Below, piece by piece: positions 1-7,726 of a stretch of 38,100 nucleotides of DNA. A program made the position numbers and the translations under genes. Position 1 is the first letter of the stretch, and the number at the start of each line of letters is the position of its first letter. The notes below the pieces were generated by a model. That model was not told the DNA's origin. It did no database searches and was given only the letters and a program-made list of their open reading frames with translations. The stretch lies in assembly GCA_948467645.1 (NCBI GenBank), contig CAOKFD010000028.1, positions 1-38,100 on the forward strand, in the 5' to 3' direction. Source of the stretch: Fimadaptatus sp948467645 (GTDB lineage Bacteria; Bacillota; Clostridia; Christensenellales; Aristaeellaceae).

Positions 1-54
1 ATGGCGCAGCGACGCCCGAAATTGCGTACTCCGGAATTTTTGAGACACACTCTA
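1..54. repeat. MITE copy 1, right part only
   Basis: This is the right end of a TA-flanked repeat found eight times in the window. It ends in the inverted terminal sequence GAGACACACTC followed by TA. The left part lies outside the window. The internal text (GCGCAGCGACGCCCG) matches copies 4, 6 and 7, so it belongs to that subfamily. An open frame starting in it is not a gene. Confidence 0.85.
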
Positions 55-103
55 GCGCAATATTTCAGTTCCGGATCATTCAAAATCAGTACAATGAAAA
101 TAA

Positions 104-147
104 AAAATCCAATCTGCGCCCAAAAACTCGCGCACAGATTGGATTTT
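104..147. terminator. Rho-independent terminator, probably bidirectional
   Basis: A 13-bp perfect stem (AAAATCCAATCTG at 104-116 with its complement at 135-147) has A-rich sequence on the left and T-rich sequence on the right. It lies about 135 bases beyond the stop codon of the minus-strand gene ending at 282, so it probably ends that transcript. The rest of 55-281 holds nothing I recognise. Confidence 0.7.
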
Positions 148-281
148 CGCTCACTTAGTCGCGGCTCAGTCCGCAAAAAACTTCCCCTGCATACGCCGCC
201 CGGCAAATCCGCATTGCGCCGCTTTCCGGCCGCATTTCACATATGCAATAAGATTTACGTAATTTCAGCCGCACGCTTCCC

Positions 282-2426
282 TCACCTATCCAGCGGCAGA
301 GGCGCTCTCAGCAGCTTCGCGCACTTATCCATGCCCTTGACCATATCCGGAAGCGCGCTCAACAGCTCTGCCGGCGCGGCAGCTATCACCGGCGGCAGCA
401 GTCTCGTCGCTATCGCGTAATCCAGCGCCATTTCCTCGCCGCCGCTCATGCGGCCCGTCGCCGCCGCCACGTACCGTGCGCAGTCTATCAGCGCGCCATG
501 CGGCACCTTTGCGCCGAACTCATTCAGCCTTGCGCACATCACGCGCAGGCGGTTGCCCGCGTTTATGCTCAGTTCGCCCTCCAGCAGTTTTGTCCAGCTC
601 TCCTCGCTCACCGGCTTTGCCTCGGGCGCAGCGCACGGCAGGCACAGCGCCGTACAGTCCAGCATCAGGAAGCCCGCGTCCAGCCTTGCCGCGTCGATCG
701 GCGCGCCGTCTTGGTGACTCAGCGCCGCGCACACGCCCCTGCCCTTGGGCGCAGAGGCGCCTGCTCCGGGCGCGTTAAGGCGCACGCATTCGCTCAGGCT
801 TTCATCCGCCAGCGTTTCGCCCAATGCCTCCGCAAAGCGCACATCGTCGCTGCCCGCAAAGCCGGTCAGTATCAGCGGCCTGTTCATCGCCAGCGCGATC
901 AGCATATGCGTCACGTCGTCGCGCGCCATCTGCCAGCCGCGCGCGCTCATGCCCATCGACGCAGTGTCTATCAGCGCGTCGGGCGCGATAAATTCAGGTA
1001 TTTCGGCCTTGGGTTCAGGCTGTACAGGCGGTTTTACATCGGTTAAGTCAGGTTCGCTCGCGTTAGCCTGCGCGCCAGATTCCGTCCTCAGCAACTCCTT
1101 TATCTTCGATTCGACTATCATCCCGGCCAGCCGCTTGCTCATCGGCGTGTCCAGCGCGGCCGCGATTTCCGCCTTCAATGCCTTGCCCTGCTCCTCCAGC
1201 GCGCTTATTTCGGCGCGGCGGTTCTCCAGCTCCGTCTCAAGCAGTACTATGCTGCTTTTGAGCGCCTCCGCATCCACCTCGTTTTCGGCGCGCATTTCGC
1301 GCAGCACTTCGGCCTTCATCTCGCGCGTGCGGCGTTTCAGCCCGTCCATTTCGGTTATCAGGCGCAGGCGCTCGGCCTCCATCTCTATCATGCGCGCGTC
1401 GGTGGGGCGCGCGTGCTCGCCCGGGGAGTACACCTCCACTATGCGGCGCACCAGCTCGTCGTTGGATATTATGCCTTCGACCAGAGTCGCCTGTGCGCCG
1501 GTGAACTCCCACGCCGCGTTTATCGCGTCTATCGCGCGCTCAGCGGGGCTTTGCGCGGGTTCGGACGTGGCCTGCGGCGGCACAGTTTGGGCCAGCTCCT
1601 CCTGCTTCCTCATGCGCCACTGCTCGTCCACCACCTCGCTCAGACTGCGGCCCTTGCGCGGGTTAAGCCCCATCTGCTCCTTCAGGCGCTTGAACGCATA
1701 CGATACTTCTTCCTCGATGCGCACGCGCGACTGGCGCTCCCCGGGCGCTGTTTCCGCGTTTGTCGAGGGCTGAACGGTTTCGGTTTCGCGTGCTGAGGGC
1801 GTTTCTTCGATCGGACACGGCTGAACAGCCTGAACCGCCCTGTCCGCTCCGCCGTCCTGCGGAGCCTCCACGCGCCGTATAAGCAGCGTCGCTATGCCGC
1901 CCTGCGTGTCGGTCAGCTCCACCACGCGCCCGCCGCAGCTTTCCAGCGGCACGCGCGCGCAATCCTCGCACTCGGTCCACGCGCCGCCGTCGTCCCTGTA
2001 CGGGCCGATCAGCTCGCCGCCCTCCCTGCGGAAGGCTACTTTGGTCATCGCTTCGCCCGCGGACGGGCATATTTCGCATACCAACCCGTCGGGCACCTCG
2101 CGTATCACATCGGAATATATCATGAAGGGATTTCTGTCGTTGCCGGCGGCGTAATTTTTGTTTTGACGTATTTTATCATTTTCACGCGAATGAGCCCTCA
2201 AATCTATAAGGCACAATTTGCCCAATGTGCGCATACGCTGTTTGAATGTGCTCATTTCATTTTTGTCAGGGACTACGCGCAGGAAATCTTCATCGCCATA
2301 CTCGCCATCGTGAACATATACCTTTGATTCCGGCGCAATCAGCGCCGCCGGTCGTACCCGGAAAAAGCCGCGCGACGGGTCATCCTCCTCAAGCCACGCC
2401 AGCGTCAGGCATCCGTTTATCGCCAT
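282..2426 (-). CDS. Unknown 714-residue protein: CxxC pairs, coiled coil, degenerate AAA-like C-terminus
   Basis: I do not recognise the family. Two CxxC pairs (CEIC near residue 115 and CEDC near 150) could form a zinc ribbon. A Pro/Glu-rich linker follows, then a clear Glu/Arg/Leu-rich coiled coil at about residues 345-425. The C-terminal third resembles a P-loop ATPase module: a hydrophobic strand then GFAGSDD near residue 520 in the Walker A position, lacking the essential Lys-Ser/Thr, and LMLDCT in a Walker B-like position. This suggests a nucleotide-binding fold that has lost catalysis, or a chance likeness. It is a single gene with its own terminator, divergent from the luxS operon, and not part of the phage block. 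The ATG at 2426 has only a weak ribosome binding site (GGTAGGT). The frame is real: it is long, uses GC-rich codons and is conserved in style. Function is unknown. Confidence 0.8.
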   Translation of the reverse strand: MAINGCLTLAWLEEDDPSRGFFRVRPAALIAPESKVYVHDGEYGDEDFLRVVPDKNEMSTFKQRMRTLGKLCLIDLRAHSRENDKIRQNKNYAAGNDRNPFMIYSDVIREVPDGLVCEICPSAGEAMTKVAFRREGGELIGPYRDDGGAWTECEDCARVPLESCGGRVVELTDTQGGIATLLIRRVEAPQDGGADRAVQAVQPCPIEETPSARETETVQPSTNAETAPGERQSRVRIEEEVSYAFKRLKEQMGLNPRKGRSLSEVVDEQWRMRKQEELAQTVPPQATSEPAQSPAERAIDAINAAWEFTGAQATLVEGIISNDELVRRIVEVYSPGEHARPTDARMIEMEAERLRLITEMDGLKRRTREMKAEVLREMRAENEVDAEALKSSIVLLETELENRRAEISALEEQGKALKAEIAAALDTPMSKRLAGMIVESKIKELLRTESGAQANASEPDLTDVKPPVQPEPKAEIPEFIAPDALIDTASMGMSARGWQMARDDVTHMLIALAMNRPLILTGFAGSDDVRFAEALGETLADESLSECVRLNAPGAGASAPKGRGVCAALSHQDGAPIDAARLDAGFLMLDCTALCLPCAAPEAKPVSEESWTKLLEGELSINAGNRLRVMCARLNEFGAKVPHGALIDCARYVAAATGRMSGGEEMALDYAIATRLLPPVIAAAPAELLSALPDMVKGMDKCAKLLRAPLPLDR

Positions 2427-2608
2427 ACCTACCCACCGCCTTTACCTGTATAAAACGGAGCAAGTTTCATTTAACAATAAGCATTTTGTAATATGAATCA
2501 TTTATTTAAATTAAACCTACTCTACACAAATTATACCCTAAAAATGCCAATTCGTCAATCTTTTCCGTTCGAATGTAAATTACTTGCATCAAACGTTAAT
2601 TGCGGCAG

Positions 2609-2636
2609 TTGACAACGCGCCCGGTACGTGTACAAT
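2609..2636 (+). promoter_or_regulatory. Sigma-A promoter of the deacetylase-luxS operon
   Basis: TTGACA (2609-2614), a 16-bp spacer and TACAAT (2631-2636). Transcription would start near 2643, giving a leader of about 50 bases with a small CCCGC/GCGGG hairpin before the GGAGG at 2678-2682. The surrounding 2427-2600 is AT-rich, as expected of a divergent promoter region. Confidence 0.75.
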
Positions 2637-2692
2637 GATACTTGATAAGTCCCGCCACAAAGCGCGGGTCATTTAACGGAGGGATTCGATAT

Positions 2693-3526
2693 ATGAAGAT
2701 AACGCTTAACCGCTGGCCGGGCGGCAAAACGCACGCGCTGACCATGAGCTATGACGATGGCGTGAAGTTCGATGTGAGACTAAGCAAACTGTTCGACGCG
2801 CACGGCATACGCGGCACTTTCCACCTTAACAGCAACTATGCGATGGACGGCTCCAACGACTGGCACCTGAATGCGGACGAGGTGCGCGACCTGGCCGCGC
2901 GTCACGAGCTCAGCCTGCACATGCACACGCACCCGTTCCCCACCCAGATGCCGCTTGCGCATGTAGCGGACGAGGTGGCCGAGAACCGGCGCATACTGGA
3001 GCCGCTGGCGGGCTATCCCCTGCGGGGCATGAGCTATCCTTACGGCGACTTTAACGACGGCGTGGTCGATCTCCTGCGCGCGCTGAACGTCGAGTATTCG
3101 CGCACAACGCGCGCCACGGGCAAGTTCGACGTGCCGGGCGACTTCCTGCGCTGGGATCCCACCTGTCACCACAACGGCCTGAACGGCGTGAGCATAAACG
3201 AATTGTGGGACAAGTTCATAAGCGACCGCTATTCGTTCGCCAAACCGCGCCTGTTCTACCTGTGGGGGCATTCGTTCGAGTTCGACCGTCAGGACAACTG
3301 GAACGTGATCGAGTCCTTCTGCGAGCTGGCGGGCGGCCGCGGCGACGTATGGTACGCGACCAACATCGAGATCGTCGACTACCTGAACGCAATGCGCGCG
3401 CTCAAATTCAGCGCGGACAACACGATGGTGCAGAACGTAAGCCCGATCGACGTATTCATCAGCGTGGACGGCGAGCCGGTCTGCGTGCGCGCCAACGCGA
3501 TAACCCATCTGGAGGGCAAAGCCTGA
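2693..3526 (+). CDS. Polysaccharide deacetylase family protein (NodB-like)
   Basis: A 277-residue protein with the three usual motifs of carbohydrate esterase family 4-type deacetylases: TMSYDDG (metal and catalytic Asp pair) near residue 19, HMHTHPF (His metal ligands) near residue 80, and SYPYGDF near residue 110. It has no signal peptide, so it probably acts in the cytoplasm or on a soluble sugar or amide rather than on the wall. The ATG at 2693 follows a GGAGGG site with about 9 bases spacing, and the first motif lies close to the N-terminus. It is the first gene of an operon: its TGA overlaps the ATG of luxS by one base. The substrate cannot be read from the sequence. Confidence 0.88.
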   Translation: MKITLNRWPGGKTHALTMSYDDGVKFDVRLSKLFDAHGIRGTFHLNSNYAMDGSNDWHLNADEVRDLAARHELSLHMHTHPFPTQMPLAHVADEVAENRRILEPLAGYPLRGMSYPYGDFNDGVVDLLRALNVEYSRTTRATGKFDVPGDFLRWDPTCHHNGLNGVSINELWDKFISDRYSFAKPRLFYLWGHSFEFDRQDNWNVIESFCELAGGRGDVWYATNIEIVDYLNAMRALKFSADNTMVQNVSPIDVFISVDGEPVCVRANAITHLEGKA

Positions 3527-3987
3527 TGAAGCAGATTGCATCATTTACAGTCAATCACGACGTGCTTAAAAAGGGCTTTTACATATCGCGCATAGACGGT
3601 GACATAGCGACATACGACATACGCATGGCAATACCCAACTCGGGCGCATACCTGACCAACCCGGCGACACACACATTCGAGCACCTGTTCGCCACATACG
3701 TGCGCAACAGCGCCCTGACCGATTCGATAGTGTACGTCGGGCCGATGGGCTGCCGCACGGGCTTTTACTTTCTGACACGCGGCATAACGCATCAGCAGGC
3801 GCTCGACCTGTTCCGCGATACGCTGGAGTTCATCTCCACGTTCGACGCGCCCATACCGGGAGCGCAGTCCTCGCGCGAGTGCGGCAACTGGCTGGAGCAC
3901 GATCTGCCCGCGGCGCGCGATCTGGCTATCGACATGAAGCGCGTGCTTAAGGACTGGACGGTCGATAAAATGCAATATGCCGAGTAA
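3526..3987 (+). CDS. luxS: S-ribosylhomocysteine lyase (LuxS)
   Basis: This 153-residue protein is of normal LuxS length. It splits S-ribosylhomocysteine into homocysteine and DPD, the autoinducer-2 precursor, in the activated methyl cycle. The metal-binding motif HTFEH is at residues 49-53, the catalytic Cys is in GPMGCRTGF (Cys76), and the third metal ligand is in RECGNW (Cys119). All key residues are present, so it should be active. It is translationally coupled to the deacetylase (TGATG) and followed 14 bases later by the amidohydrolase. No SAH nucleosidase gene, its usual partner, lies nearby. Confidence 0.96.
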   Translation: MKQIASFTVNHDVLKKGFYISRIDGDIATYDIRMAIPNSGAYLTNPATHTFEHLFATYVRNSALTDSIVYVGPMGCRTGFYFLTRGITHQQALDLFRDTLEFISTFDAPIPGAQSSRECGNWLEHDLPAARDLAIDMKRVLKDWTVDKMQYAE

Positions 3988-4001
3988 GGAGGCGCACTAA
4001 A

Positions 4002-5033
4002 ATGACCATATGCGACGGACACATCCACCTGCGCCCCGGCTATGCCGACGACGTGCGGCTGGCGGCGAATGCTGAGGGCGCGGCGCGTTACAGCGTGCTG
4101 GCGCTGTCCCAGCTGCGCGCCGACCCGGCCGAAAATCCCGAAACGCTGCTGGCCAAGGCGCTCGACCCGGAGCGCTGCTTCGCGCTGTGCAGCCTTGACC
4201 ACTCCCGACCCGGCCATCCCATGCCCGATCCGCTCACTCAGGTTAAGGCATGGCTCGACGCGGGCTTTGACGGCGTGAAGTTCATCGAAACCAAGCCCAA
4301 CTGTCAGCACGCAACCGGCGCGCGGCTGGACGCCATGTACTTCGACGCGATGTTTGCCTACCTTGAGGAGCATTCCGTGCCCGTGCTGTGGCATAACGGC
4401 GACCCGGCCACCTTCTGGAAGCCGGACGAGTGCCCCAAGTGGGCGGTTGAGAACGGCTGGGGCTACTGGGATAAGGGCTGCCTTTCGCTTGAGGAGCTTT
4501 ACTCGATAGTCGAAAACGTGCTGGAGCGCCACCCCAAGCTCAAGGTGACGTTCGCGCACTTCTACTTCGTGTCCGACGACCCGGCGCACGCCGAGCGCAT
4601 GATGACGCGCTATCCCAACGTGCGCTTCGACCTGACGCCCGGCACCGAGATGTACCAGGGCTTCACCGAGCGCGCGGACTTCTTCCGCGGCTTCTTCCTG
4701 CGCTATGCCGATAGAATACAGTTCGGCACTGACACCGACTGCGACGACCCCGCGCACAAATACGGTACAAAGATGCGTGACAACATAATGCGCTTCCTCT
4801 CGACGGACGACCGGTTCGACTTTGCGGGCTTGGATGTCAAGGGCTTTAAGCTGCCCGAGGACGTTGTGGAGCAGATAATGTCGCGCACGCACGATTCGTT
4901 TGTGGGGACTAAGCCCAAGGCTATTGATAAGCTCAAGGCACATGAGGCGTGTCTGGCGGCCGCTGAGAGGTGCTTTGATGAGAAGCAGAGGGCGTTTGCG
5001 GTTCGGGCGGAGGAGAGGATTGCGGCACTTTGA
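4002..5033 (+). CDS. Amidohydrolase-superfamily metal-dependent hydrolase
   Basis: A 343-residue TIM-barrel-type protein. It shows DGHIHL near the N-terminus (His7 and His9, the strand-1 HxH metal ligands), GVKFIETK around residue 90, VLWHNGD around 128, VTFAHFYF around 183 and the strand-8 Asp in QFGTDTD around 244. This pattern fits the amidohydrolase_2 group (decarboxylase- or lactonase-like enzymes). Its start lies 14 bases after luxS behind AAGGAGG, so it is the last gene of the operon. The substrate is unknown. A link to sugar or methyl-cycle side products is possible from context but not shown. Confidence 0.85.
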   Translation: MTICDGHIHLRPGYADDVRLAANAEGAARYSVLALSQLRADPAENPETLLAKALDPERCFALCSLDHSRPGHPMPDPLTQVKAWLDAGFDGVKFIETKPNCQHATGARLDAMYFDAMFAYLEEHSVPVLWHNGDPATFWKPDECPKWAVENGWGYWDKGCLSLEELYSIVENVLERHPKLKVTFAHFYFVSDDPAHAERMMTRYPNVRFDLTPGTEMYQGFTERADFFRGFFLRYADRIQFGTDTDCDDPAHKYGTKMRDNIMRFLSTDDRFDFAGLDVKGFKLPEDVVEQIMSRTHDSFVGTKPKAIDKLKAHEACLAAAERCFDEKQRAFAVRAEERIAAL

Positions 5034-5043
5034 TTTTGCCATC

Positions 5044-5207
5044 TAGAGTGTGTCTCAAAAAGGAAAATCCGCAAGTTCGAGTGGATTTTTCGTCAGTTCA
5101 AGGAAGAAATCCGAAGGCTTAGCAGCGCTAAGTCGAGGATTGATGACGCAGAAATGGCGGAAAAGACGCCGAAATTGCGGATTAGGTAATTTTTGAGACA
5201 CACTCTA
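5044..5207. repeat. MITE copy 2 (full, 164 bp)
   Basis: A full-length element bounded by TA and the inverted terminal repeat GAGTGTGTCTCAAAAA with its complement at the right end. It carries the internal palindrome CTTAGCAGCGCTAAG. It shares the variant GGAAAAGACG with copy 8, so these two form a second subfamily. It sits between the 3' ends of the host operon and the phage lysis cassette. Confidence 0.9.
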
Positions 5208-5223
5208 AAGCCATCTAAATATG

Positions 5224-5268
5224 AAAAAAGCGCGGAAGGCCGCTTGTATCGCGACCTCCCGCGTTTTT
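5224..5268 (-). terminator. Terminator of the phage late operon
   Basis: Just after the holin stop, minus-strand RNA would form an imperfect stem: CGCGG and AGG paired across one mismatch, with an inner CGC/GCG stem. A run of six U residues follows (5224-5229 in plus coordinates). The opposite side also carries a T run, so it may also stop the host operon from the other direction. Confidence 0.7.
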
Positions 5269-5699
5269 CATTCCTGTGCGTCGCCCTTGCTGCGCATGGC
5301 TTCCAGCGCCCGCTTAATCACTTCGGGCACCGGCACGCCGATTAGCGCGACGTTCTCCAAAACACTCAAGCCCTCGTTGGCAATATAATAGCACGCCGTC
5401 GCCGTCTGGAACACCATCCCGTCCGTACCAATCGCCCGGTCAAGCAGCGTTCCCAGCAACACCATAGCCACAATAGCGCCCTTCCTGAGCAGCCCCTTGA
5501 ACCCCTCGCTGGACAGCCAGCCGCCGCCCTCGGTCTTGAGGCTTTTTCCCGCGAACGCCACCATGCAGCCGGTCAGGTAGTCCATGACCATCATCACCGC
5601 CAGCGCAGTAAGCAGCGCATTCCACTCGCCGAACCATCCCGCAATCGCGCCGCCGATCGCGGCCAATACCTTGACTACCTTATCCCATGCCTTGTCCAT
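5268..5699 (-). CDS. Phage holin (toxin-secretion/phage-lysis type)
   Basis: A 143-residue membrane protein that would form the pore releasing endolysin at the end of the cycle. Hydrophobic segments are visible at about residues 10-22, 28-45 (ALLTALAVMMVMDYLTG) and 70-85. The first DYLTG-containing helix and the Gly/Lys/Ser loop are typical of the Phage_holin_4 family. The start was placed at the ATG overlapping the endolysin TGA (TGATG, 5699). A longer frame upstream lies inside the endolysin gene and is less likely. It is the last gene of the late operon and is followed by a terminator. Confidence 0.85.
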   Translation of the reverse strand: MDKAWDKVVKVLAAIGGAIAGWFGEWNALLTALAVMMVMDYLTGCMVAFAGKSLKTEGGGWLSSEGFKGLLRKGAIVAMVLLGTLLDRAIGTDGMVFQTATACYYIANEGLSVLENVALIGVPVPEVIKRALEAMRSKGDAQE

Positions 5700-6448
5700 C
5701 AGATCACCTCCGAGTATTTTTCGGACACCCAGCACACAACGCCGTTCCGCTTCACGGCGCGCCAGCCGGACGTGTCAACCGCCTCCAATTCAGCGCCCTT
5801 ATTGAGCACGGCCACGATGCTGGATTCCGTTCCCGGCGCGTTACGTATGTTAACGCTGTTGCCAGTAATCCTGACTTTGGCAATCGCATCATGTTCAGCA
5901 TTTTCGACCTTGAAAGGCACATTTTCGCGCCCGCTACCGTCGTCCGCGTCCATATAAGTAAGTCCGGGCAGCCTGTACCACTTCTTCCACGGCCTGTCAG
6001 AGACTTTGGTTTTGACGCACCCGTAAGCAAATCCGCGTTCCTCGATAGCCCAGCCATTTCCGATATACACGCCCGCGTGACCGTCCATCCACAGCATCAG
6101 GCCGGGAATTTCGGGCATGTCCTTAATATCGCCCTTGACTTTAGCGCATTCCAGCATACCGTTCGCGCTCATGTCCGGGCATCCGTTCACAGCATAGCGC
6201 ACGCCGCCCTTTTCCGCGTCCCACCACATATAACCTTTGGCCAACCCGATGCAGTCAGAAGCCCACTTATCGCCCGCTATATCTGCCTTATAGCGCGCCG
6301 TGCGATTAGAAGTGTAGTGCTTCGGATATTGTCGCGTCTTGCGAGTAAGCAAATCCTGCGTGCACTTGTAGCAAACGCATCCGTACCAGTAGGGCATACC
6401 CACCCATTTCTTCGCCCAATCAACTAGCCCAAAGTTCGTCTTAGCCAT
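5699..6448 (-). CDS. NlpC/P60-type endolysin with C-terminal SH3 domain
   Basis: A 249-residue cell-wall hydrolase. The N-terminal part has the NlpC/P60-like catalytic Cys in SDCIGLAKGY (Cys66), His in DGHAGVYIG (His124) and a polar third residue in AIEERG. The C-terminal 60 residues (NSVNIRNAPGTESSIVAVL to the end) form a bacterial SH3 wall-binding domain. No signal peptide is present, as expected for a holin-dependent lysin. The ATG at 6448 was chosen because GAGGTG precedes it at 6 bases; a GTG nine bases upstream is possible. It is coupled to the holin by TGATG. Confidence 0.88.
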   Translation of the reverse strand: MAKTNFGLVDWAKKWVGMPYWYGCVCYKCTQDLLTRKTRQYPKHYTSNRTARYKADIAGDKWASDCIGLAKGYMWWDAEKGGVRYAVNGCPDMSANGMLECAKVKGDIKDMPEIPGLMLWMDGHAGVYIGNGWAIEERGFAYGCVKTKVSDRPWKKWYRLPGLTYMDADDGSGRENVPFKVENAEHDAIAKVRITGNSVNIRNAPGTESSIVAVLNKGAELEAVDTSGWRAVKRNGVVCWVSEKYSEVI

Positions 6449-6462
6449 TTGTATCACCTCTT

Positions 6463-7725
6463 TCAGTTAATCCCCAGTTTGCCCAATATCCTCTGTGCAA
6501 TCGCCAGCATACCCGCATCGCCCGGATGGGACGCAACGCCGCTTGCCTCAACGGTTGACGTATTGCCGTCCGGGTAGGTTATCGTGTTGCCGATTGCGCC
6601 GCGATTTTCAGCCGCGTTCAGGTCATTGAAAGGTATAAACTCACACCCCGTCGCCGCGCACGCCGCCTGTATCGCGTCCAGCCTTTCGGTGCTGGTATAC
6701 CATGCCGCCGCCCATACCACGCGCGCATGGGGCGCGGCAGTCCTGAGCTTACTTAGCAATCGTTTCGCGCCGCCCGACTTGAGATATGCAATCTTCTCCG
6801 TCGAGTTCGTGTTGTCGCTGAGCTGTACAATGATAAGGTCGAGATCGTTTGTCACCTTGCTCGCGATATTGTTGTAGGCCGTGTCCAAAGTATCATCATC
6901 GGTTGCCGCCTCAATCGCCGTACCGCCCGCCTTAGCCGCCGTGAAGCTCGCGTTCTTTGCGGTTATCGCCTGCGTGACGTGATAGTAGTAATCCGACTGC
7001 GCATTGCTCGCACACATGCCGAACTGACCAAAGCCAACGAGCAGTGAATTGCCGATGAACAGCGCCTTACTGGGCACAACCGGCGTAAATACCGCCTCGC
7101 CCGCCGCAGATACCTGAAGTATGTACTTGCTCCCGTCGGGCGCGGTAAACTGCCCGTCAAAGCCCGTCGAAGCTTCTCTGACCGCCGTCTGCACGTTTTC
7201 AAGCGCCTTGCCCAGCGTCGCGCCGCCTTCATCCACGTAAGCGCAATCCATGACCTTCTCGCACAGCTCGGGCGCGTTCAACGTAACGCTTGAACCCGCC
7301 GCATTCAGCACAATCCGCACGCTGACCGCCTTAGCCATATCCAGTGTGGAATACACATCGTACCACGCTAAGTCAATGTCCTGCTCAACGCTTCCTACTC
7401 CAAGCGTGCACAAGTCAAGCGTCACGCCGTCAGTGCTGTTTTTCTTTGTGCCCGCAATAACAAGTTTCGCGCCGCCAGTCAGGGCGGTACAGCCCGCCCT
7501 GAACCTAACCATCTGGCTTTCAACCTCGCTTACCGGCACGCCAAACGCGGCGTACACGCCCGCGCCGCCCGACAGCGTGAACACATCGCCCTGAAGCGTG
7601 CCCGCGCCCGCCGCGCTTGTGGTCAAATCTGCCGCGCCCAGTATCACCGGCCACGGATAAAGTTTCAGCTTCGCGGCGTTATCAACGCTTGTAATCTCGC
7701 CGCCGTTCACGTCATATATCGCCAT
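6463..7725 (-). CDS. Tail-associated SGNH/GDSL-like hydrolase
   Basis: A 420-residue virion protein. The N-terminal half is beta-rich and probably attaches to or extends the tail fibre. The C-terminal half is an SGNH hydrolase: block I ALFIGNSLLVGF (Ser), block II Gly in AKAGGTA, block III Asn in QLSDN and block V ASHPGDAGM (His). The Asp usually found three residues before the His is absent, a variant I believe occurs in phage SGNH proteins. It may deacylate surface polysaccharide during adsorption. The ATG at 7725 lies two bases below the upstream stop and has GAGGTG before it; an upstream in-frame ATG at 7737 overlaps the previous gene and is less likely. Confidence 0.75.
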   Translation of the reverse strand: MAIYDVNGGEITSVDNAAKLKLYPWPVILGAADLTTSAAGAGTLQGDVFTLSGGAGVYAAFGVPVSEVESQMVRFRAGCTALTGGAKLVIAGTKKNSTDGVTLDLCTLGVGSVEQDIDLAWYDVYSTLDMAKAVSVRIVLNAAGSSVTLNAPELCEKVMDCAYVDEGGATLGKALENVQTAVREASTGFDGQFTAPDGSKYILQVSAAGEAVFTPVVPSKALFIGNSLLVGFGQFGMCASNAQSDYYYHVTQAITAKNASFTAAKAGGTAIEAATDDDTLDTAYNNIASKVTNDLDLIIVQLSDNTNSTEKIAYLKSGGAKRLLSKLRTAAPHARVVWAAAWYTSTERLDAIQAACAATGCEFIPFNDLNAAENRGAIGNTITYPDGNTSTVEASGVASHPGDAGMLAIAQRILGKLGIN

Positions 7726-7726
7726 A

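Noticed and set aside
1..420. Open frame beginning in MITE copy 1 (similar starts at 24017 and 35870)
   Set aside because: The shared N-terminus MAQRRPKLR is simply translated MITE sequence, without a ribosome site, and runs antisense over real genes.
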